From Cryptomeria japonica (Eukaryota; Streptophyta; Pinopsida; Cupressales; Cupressaceae): DNA of 64,000 bases. The translations under genes and the position numbers were made by a program. Location of the stretch: NCBI RefSeq assembly GCF_030272615.1, contig NC_081405.1:22957772-23021771 (forward strand), in the 5' to 3' direction. Positions 33,989-44,985 of this stretch are shown here, in pieces. The notes beneath the pieces were generated by a model, which worked only from the letters and a program-made list of their open reading frames with translations, had not been told where the DNA came from and did not search any database. How positions within the stretch are numbered: the stretch's first letter is position 1; each line of letters starts with the position of its first letter.

Positions 33989-34957
33989 TGCATGGTTAGT
34001 AAATCAATAATCAATGAATAATAAACCATTACAAAGGGACCCATTGCCTTCTAGTAGATGTGAGTTTAGATTGCTCTCAGATTGCTAAGCTATCCAGTGA
34101 CTAGACAACACCTAAACGAAGGATTTTTAATCTATATAAGCATGGATATGAGCTAAATGGATGCAAGATTTAAGCTACATATGCAAGATTAATCTAACAT
34201 GATTTAAGAAATATATCAATATTTAAGCTAAATGATTTAAGCAATATGAAATATCTAATATGCAATATCTCAATGAAAATTCTCAATGAACCTAGAGCAA
34301 AAACAACATAATAACAATATATTCTCTAGGATTTTTGAATGAGAGATGAGAGCATGAATTTATAGAAAATTCAGAAAGAAACCAAAGGCTGAGGTCAAAT
34401 GATGATGAGCAGTCAAGATTTTCCAAGAGGAAGCATAATCCAAGTGAATTGATGTGATTGGATGCTTTTCTCAGTTTTAAAGAAAATTGAACTAAAATTA
34501 AGATAAAATCAGAAAAAACTGATTTGTTCTCTATTTCATTCAATTTTAATATTTAATTGTTTTAATTGCTTCTTTGAGATTATTTATCAATTTTTAATTT
34601 TTTTTTTCAAGATTATCTCCAATTGATTTCTTTTCTCAAATTTTAATTCTTTTTTTGTCAATTAATTCCTTTTTCAATTTATTTCCTTTTTTGAAGATTT
34701 GATAGCAAATTGATTTATTTCATTAAATATGCTAGGATATTCAATAAAATAAATAAGATAATTGTTTAAAATGATTTACTTGGAATGATTTAATTAATTA
34801 AATAAATATTTAATTGATTACTTTTTCCATGTGACATTTGATGATTAAAGAATTAATTGTGTGCTCAAGATTTATTTAATTGTCTTTGGTTAGGACCTTG
34901 GTGATGTTGTCGAGATTAGGAGCTCATGGTTTAGATGACCATTTTTAGGGTATTACA
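33989..34957 (-). repeat. Gypsy element C LTR, outer copy
   Basis: 969 bp, plus-strand ends TGCATGGTTAG and GGGTATTACA. Near-identical in layout to 34961-36407. Only three bases (AGA) separate the two copies. Confidence 0.8.
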
Positions 34958-34960
34958 AGA

Positions 34961-36407
34961 TGCATGGTTAGTAAATCAATAATAAATGAACAATGAAACC
35001 ATTACAAAGCGACCTATTTCCTTCTAGTAGATGTGAGTTTAGTTTTGCTCTCAGATTTCTTTATGCAACACCAGTGACTAGACGACACCTAAACGAAGGA
35101 TTTAATCTATATGAGTATGAAATTAAGCTAAATGGATGCAAGATACACAATATTAAGCTAACATGATTTAAGCAATTTATCCATCTATATGATTTTAATC
35201 AAACTAACATGATTCAAGCAACTTGATTAAGCTAATGCAATATTCTCAATGCACAAAAATCTCAATAGACCTAGAGCAAAAACAACATAATAACAATAAT
35301 CTCTGGGTTTTTTTTAATGAGAGATGAGGACCTGAATTTATAGAAAATCTAGAGAAAGACCAATGGTCAAGATTGATCAATGATGAGCGGCAGAGACTCT
35401 CCAAGAGGAAGCACAATCCAGGTGAATTGATGTGATTGATTGCTTTTCTCAGTTTTAAAGAAAATTGGACTAATTTTAAGATAAAATCAGAAAAACTGAT
35501 TTATTTCATATTTTATATTTTGATATTCAATTTTGATTTTTAATTGATTTAATTTCTTTTCTGAGATTTTTCAATTTAATTCCATTTTGATTTCTTTTCT
35601 CGATTTTAAATTCTTTTCCAAATTAATTCTTTTTTTTCTAAATTAATTCCTTTTTTTCTAAATTAATTCTTTTTTGATGTTTTAATGGCAAATTGATTTA
35701 TTAATTAAATATGCTAGGATATTTAATTGAATAAACGGTGTTGGTGTAAATAATTATCCATCTTGGATATTATTACACTTTAATTAAGTGTACTTAGGTA
35801 CATGCATTTAATATTAGTTTGGGTATGAGACACTTGGGTGTTTGTGCCACATTGATATATTGTGTGTAGGATAATTTCCACCTTTTATGGTGTTGATCTT
35901 ATCTTGTTGTTACATTCCACCTCACGTGGAATATTATATTGTTTCTCCTACCTACCCAAACCTATTTCCTACCTACCCTTGTTTCTTATTGAGCCACATG
36001 TCATGTTTGTGTGCTCACATATCCATAAACCTTGCCTATATAAGTAGGCTCATCTACATTGTTTGTATGGGCAATCATTGAACATCTTGTAATGATCGAG
36101 TTGATCATATTTTTCATCTTGATAGAATACAATTTATTCCTATCATCTATTTTGTTCTCTCTTATTTGTGCTTTCCATTGCCTCTAGATCTTGGCAAAAT
36201 CTCACAAATGGGATAACTGATTAAAATGATTTACTTGGAATGATTATTTAATTAATATTGAGTGATTTATTTTCCATGTGAGACTGATGAATGAGAATTA
36301 ATTAATTAGGTGCTCATTATTGATTTAATCTGCCTTTGGTTAGGACCTTGGTGATGTAGTCGAGATTAGGGGCCCATGCTTTAGATGACCATTTTTAGGG
36401 TATTACA
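34961..36407 (-). repeat. Gypsy element C 3' LTR (interrupted by a solo LTR)
   Basis: Second copy of the same LTR, about 974 bp when the inserted solo LTR (35739-36206) and its duplication are removed. On the minus strand it begins TGTAATACCC directly after the purine run CAAAGAGGGGAAAA (36408-36421), so this is the 3' LTR of the element whose PMD gene and integrase lie to the right. Confidence 0.83.
35739..36206 (+). mobile_element. Solo copia LTR
   Basis: 468 bp, TGTTGGTGTAAA to AAATCTCACA, the inverted equivalent of the LTRs at 9203 and 13739 and the only copy here with both ends. Flanks are AACGG and AATGG, a five-base duplication with one C/T change. No internal sequence remains, the product of LTR-LTR recombination. 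A TATATAAG box lies at 36037-36044. Confidence 0.88.
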
Positions 36408-37375
36408 TTTTCCCCTCTTTGAATTGATGTGTGAGAAGCTCATTGATTCAAAGAAAATTTAATGTCAAACAAATTATCAGTTCTGAACTTGATGGATCAC
36501 AAATCGATGAAGAGTGAGATGTTCAGCTTGATTTGAAGCGATGAAGTTGAACAGGTTGATTAAAGCGACACCAATCCTAAACTTGATTGAACTAGGACCG
36601 ACAGAGAGCGATATATCGATCTTGAACTTGATTTATCAAGAAATGAGTATCGATCTAGAACTTGATTGAACTAGATTGAGCGAAGAGGCGAAACCGATTC
36701 TGAACTTGATTGAACAAGAACCGATTAGAGAAAATGTCTAGCTTGATTTTATGCGATGAAACTGAACACCTATTTGGTTTGAGCGTGATTCAGACGAAAA
36801 CAATATCAGCTTGATTTGGTGCGATGAAACTGATATGCCCCTAGAGATTGATTCAATTTTGAAGAACAATAGGGTTTTGTTTGATTAAAAAAAATATTAT
36901 GCTCGACTTAGATGAAGATTTGAAAAAAAATCTCGAGTTTTTGATAATGATAATGATGATGCAATGATGATGCCCCCTCGGGAGTGAAATTGAAAGATGG
37001 CAAGGGTACAATGATTTTAGGCAATTTTGAAAATAAAAAATATTTGGTGATGATAATTGGAGCATGAAGATCAATGTAAGAATGAATTTGAGATTAAAGT
37101 TAAATTGAGTGCAAAATGATTCAAAAATTGACTTGAGGAGGAAAGTACTAAGGGGTCAACATTGTGAAATTTCAACAAGAAAATTGACGTTAGATTTCGA
37201 TTTTGATTCCGAAAATGGACTCAGGACAAGCGATTTAGCTTAGAGTACAAATTTTATGTTTATCAGAGCGAGTTTGAAAATTAGGGTTTGGGCTATATAA
37301 GGGGTTTAATGTATCTTTGTCAATTCATTTTTACCTCAAAGTTCAAAATTTGAAAAACCTCCTGTGAAGAAAAAA
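36408..37375. other. Element C 3' region upstream of PMD: polypurine tract and diverged repeats
   Basis: The polypurine tract is at 36408-36421 (minus strand). From 36470 to 36845 there are about six diverged units of roughly 60 bp built on CTGAACTTGATTGAACTAG and GCGATGAAACTGA words. The rest, up to the first PMD exon, is non-coding and probably holds the PMD promoter. No TATA box stands out with confidence. Confidence 0.6.
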
Positions 37376-39775
37376 ATGGCAATTCCTATTTAAGAGCATC
37401 GATTAGAGCACCAGAGACAACACAATCAACCTCAGAACTATCTCCCAACAGTAAGTTATCAATCTCAAGCCTTTTGTCGTTCTCATTTTTTGAATTTTTG
37501 GCAAATTTCTCATTTTTTATTTCTTGTTAAGTTGGCATGTGTTGTTTTATCGTTCGGTTTAATACTGTTTCTCATACGAGTATCTGGCAAGTTGTGTTGT
37601 GTTGTATGGTCATGTAGGGTTTGTCGTATGGTGTCTACCCTTATATCCTACGGGGATGTTCTTCATAGACCATTTAATCATTCTGCATATTACTAATTGT
37701 CGTATGGGAGTGTTTACTTGTGCGACTCGTAATGTTTTGTCATACGAGTTGCTGCTTGATTGTATTGACTCGTATGGAAAACAATGTTGATTTTTAAGGA
37801 CCAAAACATCAAATTTTGATTTGCAATATTGTAAATTTGGATTCTTTAGCATGTTTAACACATTCTTAGCATAAATTCAATCGCGTACTGATGATTTTTT
37901 TGTTCAATTTTGCAGGTTCAGTTGCTACATGTACAGTTTTGGTACACATATCCACCGACTATGAGATTGGTGTGTGACTTATCAGACGCACAGAGAGGTC
38001 ACATTGGGTTGTGCGGATTTGGATACTTTTTATAGATGTCAGATATCCGTGTAAATCATGGTTTGTTGACTGCATTGGTTGAGTGTTTCCATTCTGAGCA
38101 TAACACATTTCATTTGTCGACTGGAGAGATGAAGATCACTCATAAGGATATTTACAAGATTTTGAGGATTCCTTTTGCTAGAGATAAGGTAGATTATGAT
38201 TTGACTCTACGACTAAGCATTGAGGCACTCAGACACATTTTCTATGATGACACTATCCTTGATTGTTCGATCAGTTGGGATGATTTATTGAGTAGGTATG
38301 TTGCACAATACCCTCTTGCTTGCATTTTGGTTGGCATGATTGGTTGTTTCGTGATGCCTGACAGAGGACAATAGGGATTCTTATGTGGATGGGGTAGAAT
38401 GCTAGAGATATTTCTTACTCATCCAATTAGATTAGGTTGGGGTTCATGCTTACTCATGCATATGTACCATGAGATGCATGAGATCACCTATAAAGGGGCG
38501 AAGAGTATGGCGACATGTGTCCTAGTTTTGCAGATATGGGAATGGGAGCATATCCCCATTTGCAGACCTATAGTGGATGATTCGAGAGAGGCACATCAAC
38601 CTATTGTATGCTGATATTCAAGTTATATCACACAACCCCACCTGGGCAAGACTGATTTTTGGAGGAGGCAGTTAGATGACTTGATAGTTGTAGTATGGAG
38701 ACCATATAGGGGTCTAGAGTTGTGGGATGATTGGAGGGTACAATAGAGAGATATGTTTATGATTAGACTCTCATCGGCAGATTGGTTACTATTATTGAGT
38801 GGTTTGTAGTGTCTAAGATTTTGAGGCAGTATGGGAGACCACAAAGTATATCCTAGGAGTTTACAACGTATGCTCGACTTGGGAATGAGGAGAGATGAGG
38901 ATGGGCACCTAGAATCTCATATGCCTTGACCATGCAGGAGTTAGTGGGTTTACAACCACAGAGTTGGGAGTACCTAGAGGATGTGGCAGATGCGGGGGTA
39001 TTACCCTAGTATAGAGATTGGATTCAGAGATACCCCTTTCCTCGGTTTACAGATCTTGGAGAGTATGTGCTTCGTATAGATGAGGTTGAGGAGGTTCCTG
39101 CATGATATCAGAGAGAGATGACACTTAGGATGGAAGGAGGAGATCTGGGTGAAAGTAGCAGAAGAGCACCTATGGGAGGATGACAACGATGGAGGGGAGA
39201 GGGTGAATCTTTGGGAGCAGTGGGTGGAGATGTAGCTGGTAATAGGGGAGGAGATGGTGCAGTAGATGTAGATGTGATATTGCAGCTGGCAATAGGGTGA
39301 GGCAGCAAGACCTAGCAGAGAAGACGTTGCTAGGTAGGTACGATGGAGGAGAGAGGAGTAGGGAGGTGGAGAGGATGAGGTTGGAGCAGGATAGACACCT
39401 AGAGATATCATCTGTACCCTAAGAGGGAAGGTGCATGGTTTGCAGAAACAAGTGGAAGTAGCACAGGCATAGGTCACAGAGTGTGAGCGACAACTGCAGA
39501 GCCTGAGGACAGAGCGAGACTAGGAGATGCAGAGAGTGAGAGTAGAGCAGGACCAAGAGTTTCAAATATTGAGAGCAAAGATAGATGCTTCTTAGCGTGA
39601 GGTCCTGCATCATACTAGTTGTGTAACATACAGTGCAACAATGCCAGTAGACAGATAGGTGGTGCCTTATTCGCAGTATATGGTGTGGTCAGAGGGAGCA
39701 CAGGCACCTAGACAGGTTGATCCTCAACAGGAACCTCCTTCACCACCAGACAATGAGGGAGAGGGTCATAGTTAG
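37376..39775 (+). pseudogene. PMD gene of gypsy element C (antisense to the element, spliced, decayed)
   Basis: Exon 1 (37376-37450) reads 25 codons ending PQNYLPT, with one TAA. A GTAAGT donor follows, and an intron of 465 bp ends in TTTTGCAG at 37915. Exon 2 continues in frame: MRLVCDLSDAQRGHIGL, then VNHGLLTALVECFHSEHNTFHL and TGEMKITHKDIYKILRI, the PMD signature, then IGCFVMPDRG, QIWEWEHIPICRP and VVWRPYRGLE. The C-terminal third (about 39060-39775) is charged, with a coiled-coil-like stretch and a Pro-rich end. At least a dozen stops (many TAG where Gln is expected) and frameshifts make it a pseudogene. It lies between the integrase and 3' LTR of element C, on the opposite strand. Confidence 0.75.
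37451..37915 (+). other. Intron 1 of the PMD gene in element C
   Basis: Phase 0, donor CA|GTAAGT, acceptor TTTTGCAG. It contains about six scattered CTCGTATG/CATACGAG words between 37573 and 37780, possibly a decayed tandem array. Confidence 0.65.
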
Positions 39776-39954
39776 ATTTTGACGTTCCATGTTATTTTGT
39801 ACACCCCATTTTTTTATACTTGATGTATTTCTTACTCCGATAGACTTTGTATATGGAAGTTGATGTCATTTGTACCCTTTGACATTGATATTTGTGATGA
39901 GATGTATATGAGTATGTGATTTGATCTTATTGTTCTTGTGCTGAGTTACTTGAG
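39776..39954. other. Element C spacer up to the element B insertion
   Basis: AT-rich, no gene. It ends TTGAG, the left copy of the insertion duplication of element B (right copy ATGAG at 52098-52102). Confidence 0.6.
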
Positions 39955-40370
39955 TGTGTAGGGGAAAAAGCGAGACTAGGCTAACATGTCCTAATCCTAC
40001 CTTTTGACACGCATTGTGGAATACGAAAGAGCCTAGGGCTACTTCTTTTTGTAAAAGAGAGAGCCACGGGCTACCTATTAGGGTTTCTATTCCTTTGTTG
40101 TAATTGAGAGATAAAATGATGCAAGTTCAATTTCTAACCTCAAAGTGCAAGTATGAACTAATAACAAAATTGCAGAATTGAAGTTAAACAATGGAAAACT
40201 GTAAACACAAGGATAAAATACGAGCGCAGATGCGTACCCAGAGCTAAAATCTGAGTGGAAATGTTTGGGACGGGAGCGTGGGCTCCACTGTCCTGATTCT
40301 GCTCCTGAAACTGCACCTAAAACTGCTATTTTGCAATCTGGAAAACTGTCAAAAATGCTGTCTGACAGAA

Positions 40371-40459
40371 GGACCAGGGCGCCCAGCGCCCCTGTCCCAG
40401 GGACCAGGGCACCTAGCACCCTTGTCCTGGCAGGACCAGGGCGCCCCACGCCCCTGTCT
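40371..40459. repeat. GC-rich ~31-bp triple repeat in the 3' LTR of element B
   Basis: Three units starting GGACCAGGGCGCC at 40371, 40401 and 40433, each followed by a partly complementary GCGCCCCTGTCC half, so each unit can form an imperfect hairpin. The same array is at 51165-51253. The frames read across it are not genes. Confidence 0.85.
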
Positions 40460-40772
40460 TGGTCTTTTGCTCAGAAATTTGGTGTGAAGTTCAGTCTTTG
40501 TTTGCTTCCGTCAGATCTGCAACTTGCGGCGTCATCCGAATCCCAAAACTTGCACTTATATCCAACCCCAAGGGAGGGGTACAAGCCAATCTTCAGTCGG
40601 TGATCCCTTATTGCTCTTCAATGCCTTCAAAGCCCTAAATGGATGAATGAAATTGATGAATGCTTGATGGATGGATGTTGAATGTTGTTGAAGTCTTCAA
40701 AGATCTGCTCTTTCGCTGCATAGAAGGTCCCTGAAACCAAAATTCTGGATCCTTTCAAATGAAGAAAGAGAG

Positions 40773-40782
40773 CTCTTATATA
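40773..40782 (-). promoter_or_regulatory. TATA box in the 3' LTR of element B
   Basis: TATATAAGAG on the minus strand, conserved at 51567-51576. Confidence 0.55.
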
Positions 40783-41251
40783 TGAAACCCTAGGTCTTAA
40801 TTTCAACTTTTGGCCAACCTAGAGATTGAATCTCCCACCAATTTCTTGGGGTTAAGCTTTATTTTATGATTGGATTGCCCTCCTAAAATTTTGGGAAAAA
40901 TATCCGGGACCGTGTGCACTCCGGGCGCCATGGTCCCGACAACTTTTCACCAAATTTTTAGGACCGTCGGATATGATGATTTTAAAGAGAATCCCAAAGT
41001 TACAGGTGATTTCGAGATGTTTTGACCCTCGAAATCAAGCCCCCAAGTTCAAAATAGGACCTAATTAGGGTTTTTGATTAAATGATGTATTGGAGGAATA
41101 AAATGAAAGGGGCACACTTCAATGAAAAGGGCTTGACTTTATGATGTGGAAGATGATGAAATAGAACCTTAGACCTAATTAATTTGATTAATTAAGTGCT
41201 AGGTGTGAAATTGTACTGCTTTAGCAAGTGCGTACAATTTACGACGTTACA

Positions 41252-41266
41252 TTTAGCCCCCACTTT
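41252..41266 (-). promoter_or_regulatory. Polypurine tract of element B
   Basis: The minus strand reads AAGTGGGGGCTAAA directly before the 3' LTR start TGTAACG. Confidence 0.7.
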
Positions 41267-41834
41267 AGCGGTCATATGAGTACTACGTGCATATGCAAGC
41301 TAAAGTACATGAAAGTAAACATTATTTGAAAAAGGATATATCCATAAGTCCGTCGAACGAAGCCCCCAGCGATATTTGCAGTACATAGTTAGGAACCGTA
41401 CCCTACAAAACACACGTTAGATCACAAAATCACCTAATGCTTACTAAGGAAAGTGATGAAATTTGTGAGTAGCTATATGCCCCCCCCCATTTCGGCTTGC
41501 TTATTAGGGAGGTGAAACAGGGTAGCATGTTTACTTACGACAAATTGTGTGAGAGATTATTGATGAGAGATGTTCACTAGAGAGGCTTCATCATAGCACA
41601 TTTTGGAACATCAAGGGAGTAAGGGAACGGAAATACGATTCCTACGCAACAAACGGTTTGAAAATCGCATCTCCCAAACTCAAGTTATGATGAAATGAGT
41701 GATAGAGGAAAATTAGGGTTTTGAAAGTAAAGGTAAAGGAATGAAAGTATATTCCTTGAAAGTGACTCTTGCATTTGTCACTTTGTTGATTTCTGAGTAT
41801 TGTTCATTGCAGCGGAGCCCACATAGCCATCATC
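41267..41834. other. Likely promoter region of the element B PMD gene
   Basis: 568 bp between polypurine tract and first PMD exon. No coding sequence is supported, and there is a poly-C run at about 41482. No convincing TATA box is seen, so a promoter here is inferred from position only. Confidence 0.4.
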
Positions 41835-41915
41835 ATGCCTTCACGATGACCGGAGCGTCCCACGAGGATAGAGATTATGCGACAGGCCGTGATTGGCGAT
41901 GAGCCATTAGACGAG

Positions 41916-42271
41916 GTGAGTTGATTGAACTTTGACTTTAACTTTCTGCATTTCTGTTGACTTTGAGTTTTTGTGATCGAATGCGGGCCCTAGAATTTGA
42001 CCCTAGGTCCCACCCAAGGCACCATGGTCCTATCAAGGCGCCATGGTCCCTGAAGGGCGCCATGGTCCTTTCAGGGTGCCATGGTCCCTGAAGGGTGCCA
42101 TGGTCCTCTCAGGGCGCCATGGTCCCCTCAAGGCACCATGGTCCTCTCAGGGTGCCATGGTCCCAATCAGGGCTTGGCAAGGGTTAGCCTTCGATGTTCG
42201 ACAATTTTTGTTTTTGGCATAGATGATTTTGATGATTGAGTACTGATTACACTGATGTTTTTGTATTGCAG
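41916..42271 (+). other. Intron 1 of the element B PMD gene
   Basis: 356 bp, phase 0, GTGAGT to TTGCAG, with a pyrimidine-rich end and a CTGAT branch-like word. It carries the 19-bp array. Confidence 0.72.
42018..42170. repeat. 19-bp minisatellite, core GGCGCCATGGTCC (eight copies)
   Basis: Eight head-to-tail 19-bp units: GG(C/T)(G/A)CCATGGTCC plus six variable bases. Each contains the overlapping palindromes GGCGCC and CCATGG. It lies entirely in PMD intron 1. The same 14-base core occurs singly in both LTRs of the element. Confidence 0.93.
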
Positions 42272-43892
42272 GGTCTCCCATACATGAGAGAGCACACGAC
42301 GGGGCAAATTCTTCACAGTTTGCGAGATTAGATTCCTCGGCTGACTCAGGTAGAGAGAGATACATTATCTATAGTAGGTTTGTGGTATATGATCCTTATG
42401 CTGGCCATTCGATTCCATCCTGCGATGCTGATGGCACTTATGGAGCAATGGGATCCTGACGCATGTACATTCCAACTTCCAGTAGGAGAGATGACAGTGA
42501 CACTTGAGGATGTGTACCGCATACTTCGCCTATCGATCAGAGGAGCTACCATGACATACGTGACCGATCGATCAGTGGAGGACCATCAGAGGGAGCAGGT
42601 ATACTGCATAGGGAGAGTCATGCCGAGCGAGATGAGAGGTCGCATCATGGTCAGTTGGCTCTTACATCCTACAGGAGAGGTGCCCCTCATGAGACGTCTT
42701 ATGATTGCCATCATTGCACTAGCCGTCTGCCCTAATGGGCGAGGTATGCACATGCCTGGGGGTCTCACATGGTGCATCAGGGCTATGGAGAGACATAGGA
42801 GAGTATATCCCTGGGGTCGGAGTATGCTTGCACATCTCTATCATGACCTCGAGGAGTATGTTTTTGGACAAGGTTGTAGCTTGATGACATGCACACTTCT
42901 GCAGGTGTGGATATTTGAGCACTTTACATGCACCTGCCCTGTCAGCTATCCGATGAGTGCGGCTAGCAAGCGACCTAGGGTGTTTGCTTATCCGCTTACC
43001 AGCGAGTGGAGATTTGGAGATCTACTATATTGGAGAGTGACATTCAATAGATTGACAGCTGAGGTGACAGTATGGAGACCATATCTGCGGATGCACAGAT
43101 GGGATGGAATGGAGAGGCAGCTAGCATGCTTACAAAGGAACCACTTACTGAGAGGACGATACCCATATATCATAGTCCCATTCTACTTTGACCAAGTACA
43201 GAGGCAGTTTGGGCTAGAGCAGTGTGTTCCAGCCAATGTACCCATCTACACCCGACACTCACGAGTCCTTCCCAGACCCAGAGTAGTAGCGAGACCTACG
43301 ATAGATGATATCGAGATCACAGATATAGAGGGGTCCGATCAGGATGTGGTCACTGGTAATGCCGCAGATCCCGGGGCACAACGCAGGTATCTCTCATGGT
43401 TTGTGAGGACATACCCGGGGCCTATCTTTCCACCAGATCACCTGACAGGCCATCCAGGGCCATGGAAACATGGAGACCGAGATGAGGATCAGGGATCCAG
43501 ATCGGAGGAGCCAGAGGAGGGAGAGGGTCGCGAGGAGGCAGGAGATCTTGATCCACCCATAAGAGATCAGCCTAGTGCCGAGGAGGAGGAGGAAGGAGAG
43601 GGAGATGACACAGATAGAGATGATGATGAGGAGAGCAAGGATGCAGATGAGGACGAGGATGATGATGAGGAGGAGGATAGGGATGATGAGGAGGAGTTAG
43701 ACGCCGCTCCCCACCATTCAGGAGATGATACCATAGCCTTGGATCCTCTTCCTATTCCCCAAAAGGGGGAACACGAGGCGATACGAAGACCTATACCCAT
43801 CGTGCACAGGTCATTTGAACATGGGGAGCCTAGTAGTTCCCAGTCACAGATGCTACCATATCACGATCCCTACTACCATGAGGGAGATCCAG

Positions 43893-43972
43893 GTATAGTA
43901 GGTTTATGTTGATTGATTAATGTTTTGATGATATAAAATGGTACTAATATAAAATCTATTCTACTGCTACAG
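43893..43972 (+). other. Intron 2 of the element B PMD gene
   Basis: 80 bp, phase 1, GTATAG to CTACAG, T/A-rich with a TACTAAT branch-like word 35 bp before the acceptor. Joining restores a frame running into exon 3. Confidence 0.68.
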
Positions 43973-44375
43973 CTAATGTGCAGGAGTGGCGTTCCTTGAT
44001 CCAGCAATCAGTGACAGATATTTCCATGACAGCACATATCCCTAGTTCCTCATAGGTTGCTTATAGGCCTCAAGGGAATGCGGGTCGACATGATGACTTG
44101 TTTTCTCCATTTCGAGTACAGGTGGAAATATGGAGGGAGAGAGAGAGAGAGTTCTATCAGAGGACCTTCAGCGGGCACAGCGTGACCTAGCAGCAGCTCA
44201 GGCCGAGGCTACCTCGTATCACGCGATCCTTGTGGATAGGGATCGTAGGAGTTCCTCTCGGAGTCATTCACGGTCTATATCATGCTATACACCTATGGGT
44301 CCACCTTCACGGCCGGATCAGGAGGGAGCGTCTAGTCGTCACTCTCCAGCCACTAGCCCTAGGGATAGGAGATGA

Positions 44376-44985
44376 TCTCATGATGTAGGATAGGTCACAT
44401 TTTGGATGTATAGTGACCTACTTTTGTATATCCACACACACACACACACACATATATATATGCTTCTCTTTGTCTCAAATGTGTTATCTTTAATGCCTAA
44501 AACAATGTGTATTTTGATTAAAGTTAATACATTTGGTAGATCTACATGTATGTTCTGAATTTAATTTCCATGTGATTGATTTTTCAATGCTCCATGATTA
44601 AATTGATACATGTGTGACTTAATTAAAATAAAATATTTGATCAAGTACTACATTGATGATAGAGAAGAAATATGTGTTAAGCCTAAGAATCATATAAGTA
44701 ATGTGATTTAATTTAAACTTAACACAACATGATACAATTCTACTTAACACATAAAGACATTGTATAATATGCCAGCATAATGGAAATGTAAATCTTTTGC
44801 AATTTACATAAATGAATTCAAGACAAACTATAGAGTAAAGAAACACGTTTGTTAGGAACAAAGCAATATAGATTAAACAAAACATCATTTAATTCTATTT
44901 GCTCTAACAAAGATATGCTAACATATTATCCAATTTTGAAGAAGTGATAAGAAGATAAATGAAATAAAAGATAAGGAATGAGGAA
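44376..44985. other. Convergent spacer between PMD gene and pol of element B
   Basis: 610 bp, AT-rich, with an (AC)n(AT)n run at 44435-44460. Both genes end here, tail to tail. No gene is supported. Confidence 0.65.

Larger units (their letters stand above)
39955..41251 (-). repeat. Gypsy element B 3' LTR
   Basis: 1,297 bp, plus-strand ends TGTGTAGGGG and GACGTTACA. It differs from the 5' LTR by dozens of mostly transition changes and two indels. It contains a GC-rich array (40371-40459) and one GGGCGCCATGGTCC (40923-40936). TATA box on the minus strand at 40773-40782. Confidence 0.9.
41835..44375 (+). pseudogene. PMD gene of gypsy element B (three exons, antisense to pol)
   Basis: Exon 1, 41835-41915, is 27 codons ending DEPLDE with a TGA at codon 5. 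Exon 2, 42272-43892, opens GLPYMREHTTGQILHSLRD, has one TAG (42329), then runs open through WDPDACTFQLPVGEMTVTLEDV and VYRILRLSIRG (PMD signature), the PMD core to about 43240, and a Glu/Asp-rich tail. Exon 3, 43973-44375, starts ANVQEWRSLIQQS, has a TAG (44053) and a frameshift in a GA tract (about 44137-44152), and ends in a coiled-coil-like then Ser/Arg-rich tail. Ungapped length would be near 700 residues. Host PMD proteins act in transposon silencing; the role of element-borne copies is unknown. Donor GAG|GTGAGT, acceptor TTGCAG, donor CAG|GTATAG and acceptor CTACAG fit plant splicing. Confidence 0.8.

Noticed and set aside
36853-37074. Minus-strand frame upstream of PMD in element C
   Set aside because: Low complexity, short and no domain.
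40265-40603. 112-codon frame in the element B LTR, repeated at 51014-51397
   Set aside because: It appears twice only because the LTR is duplicated. It reads across the GC-rich repeat and has no domain; the two copies differ without sign of coding constraint.
43567-43800. Ser-rich minus-strand frame
   Set aside because: Antisense shadow of the Glu/Asp-rich tail of the PMD gene.
42380-43912. 510-codon open frame considered as a free-standing host PMD gene
   Set aside because: It lies between pol and 3' LTR of element B within the LTR pair, extends upstream and downstream through spliced exons, and shows stops in those exons; it is an element-borne pseudogene.
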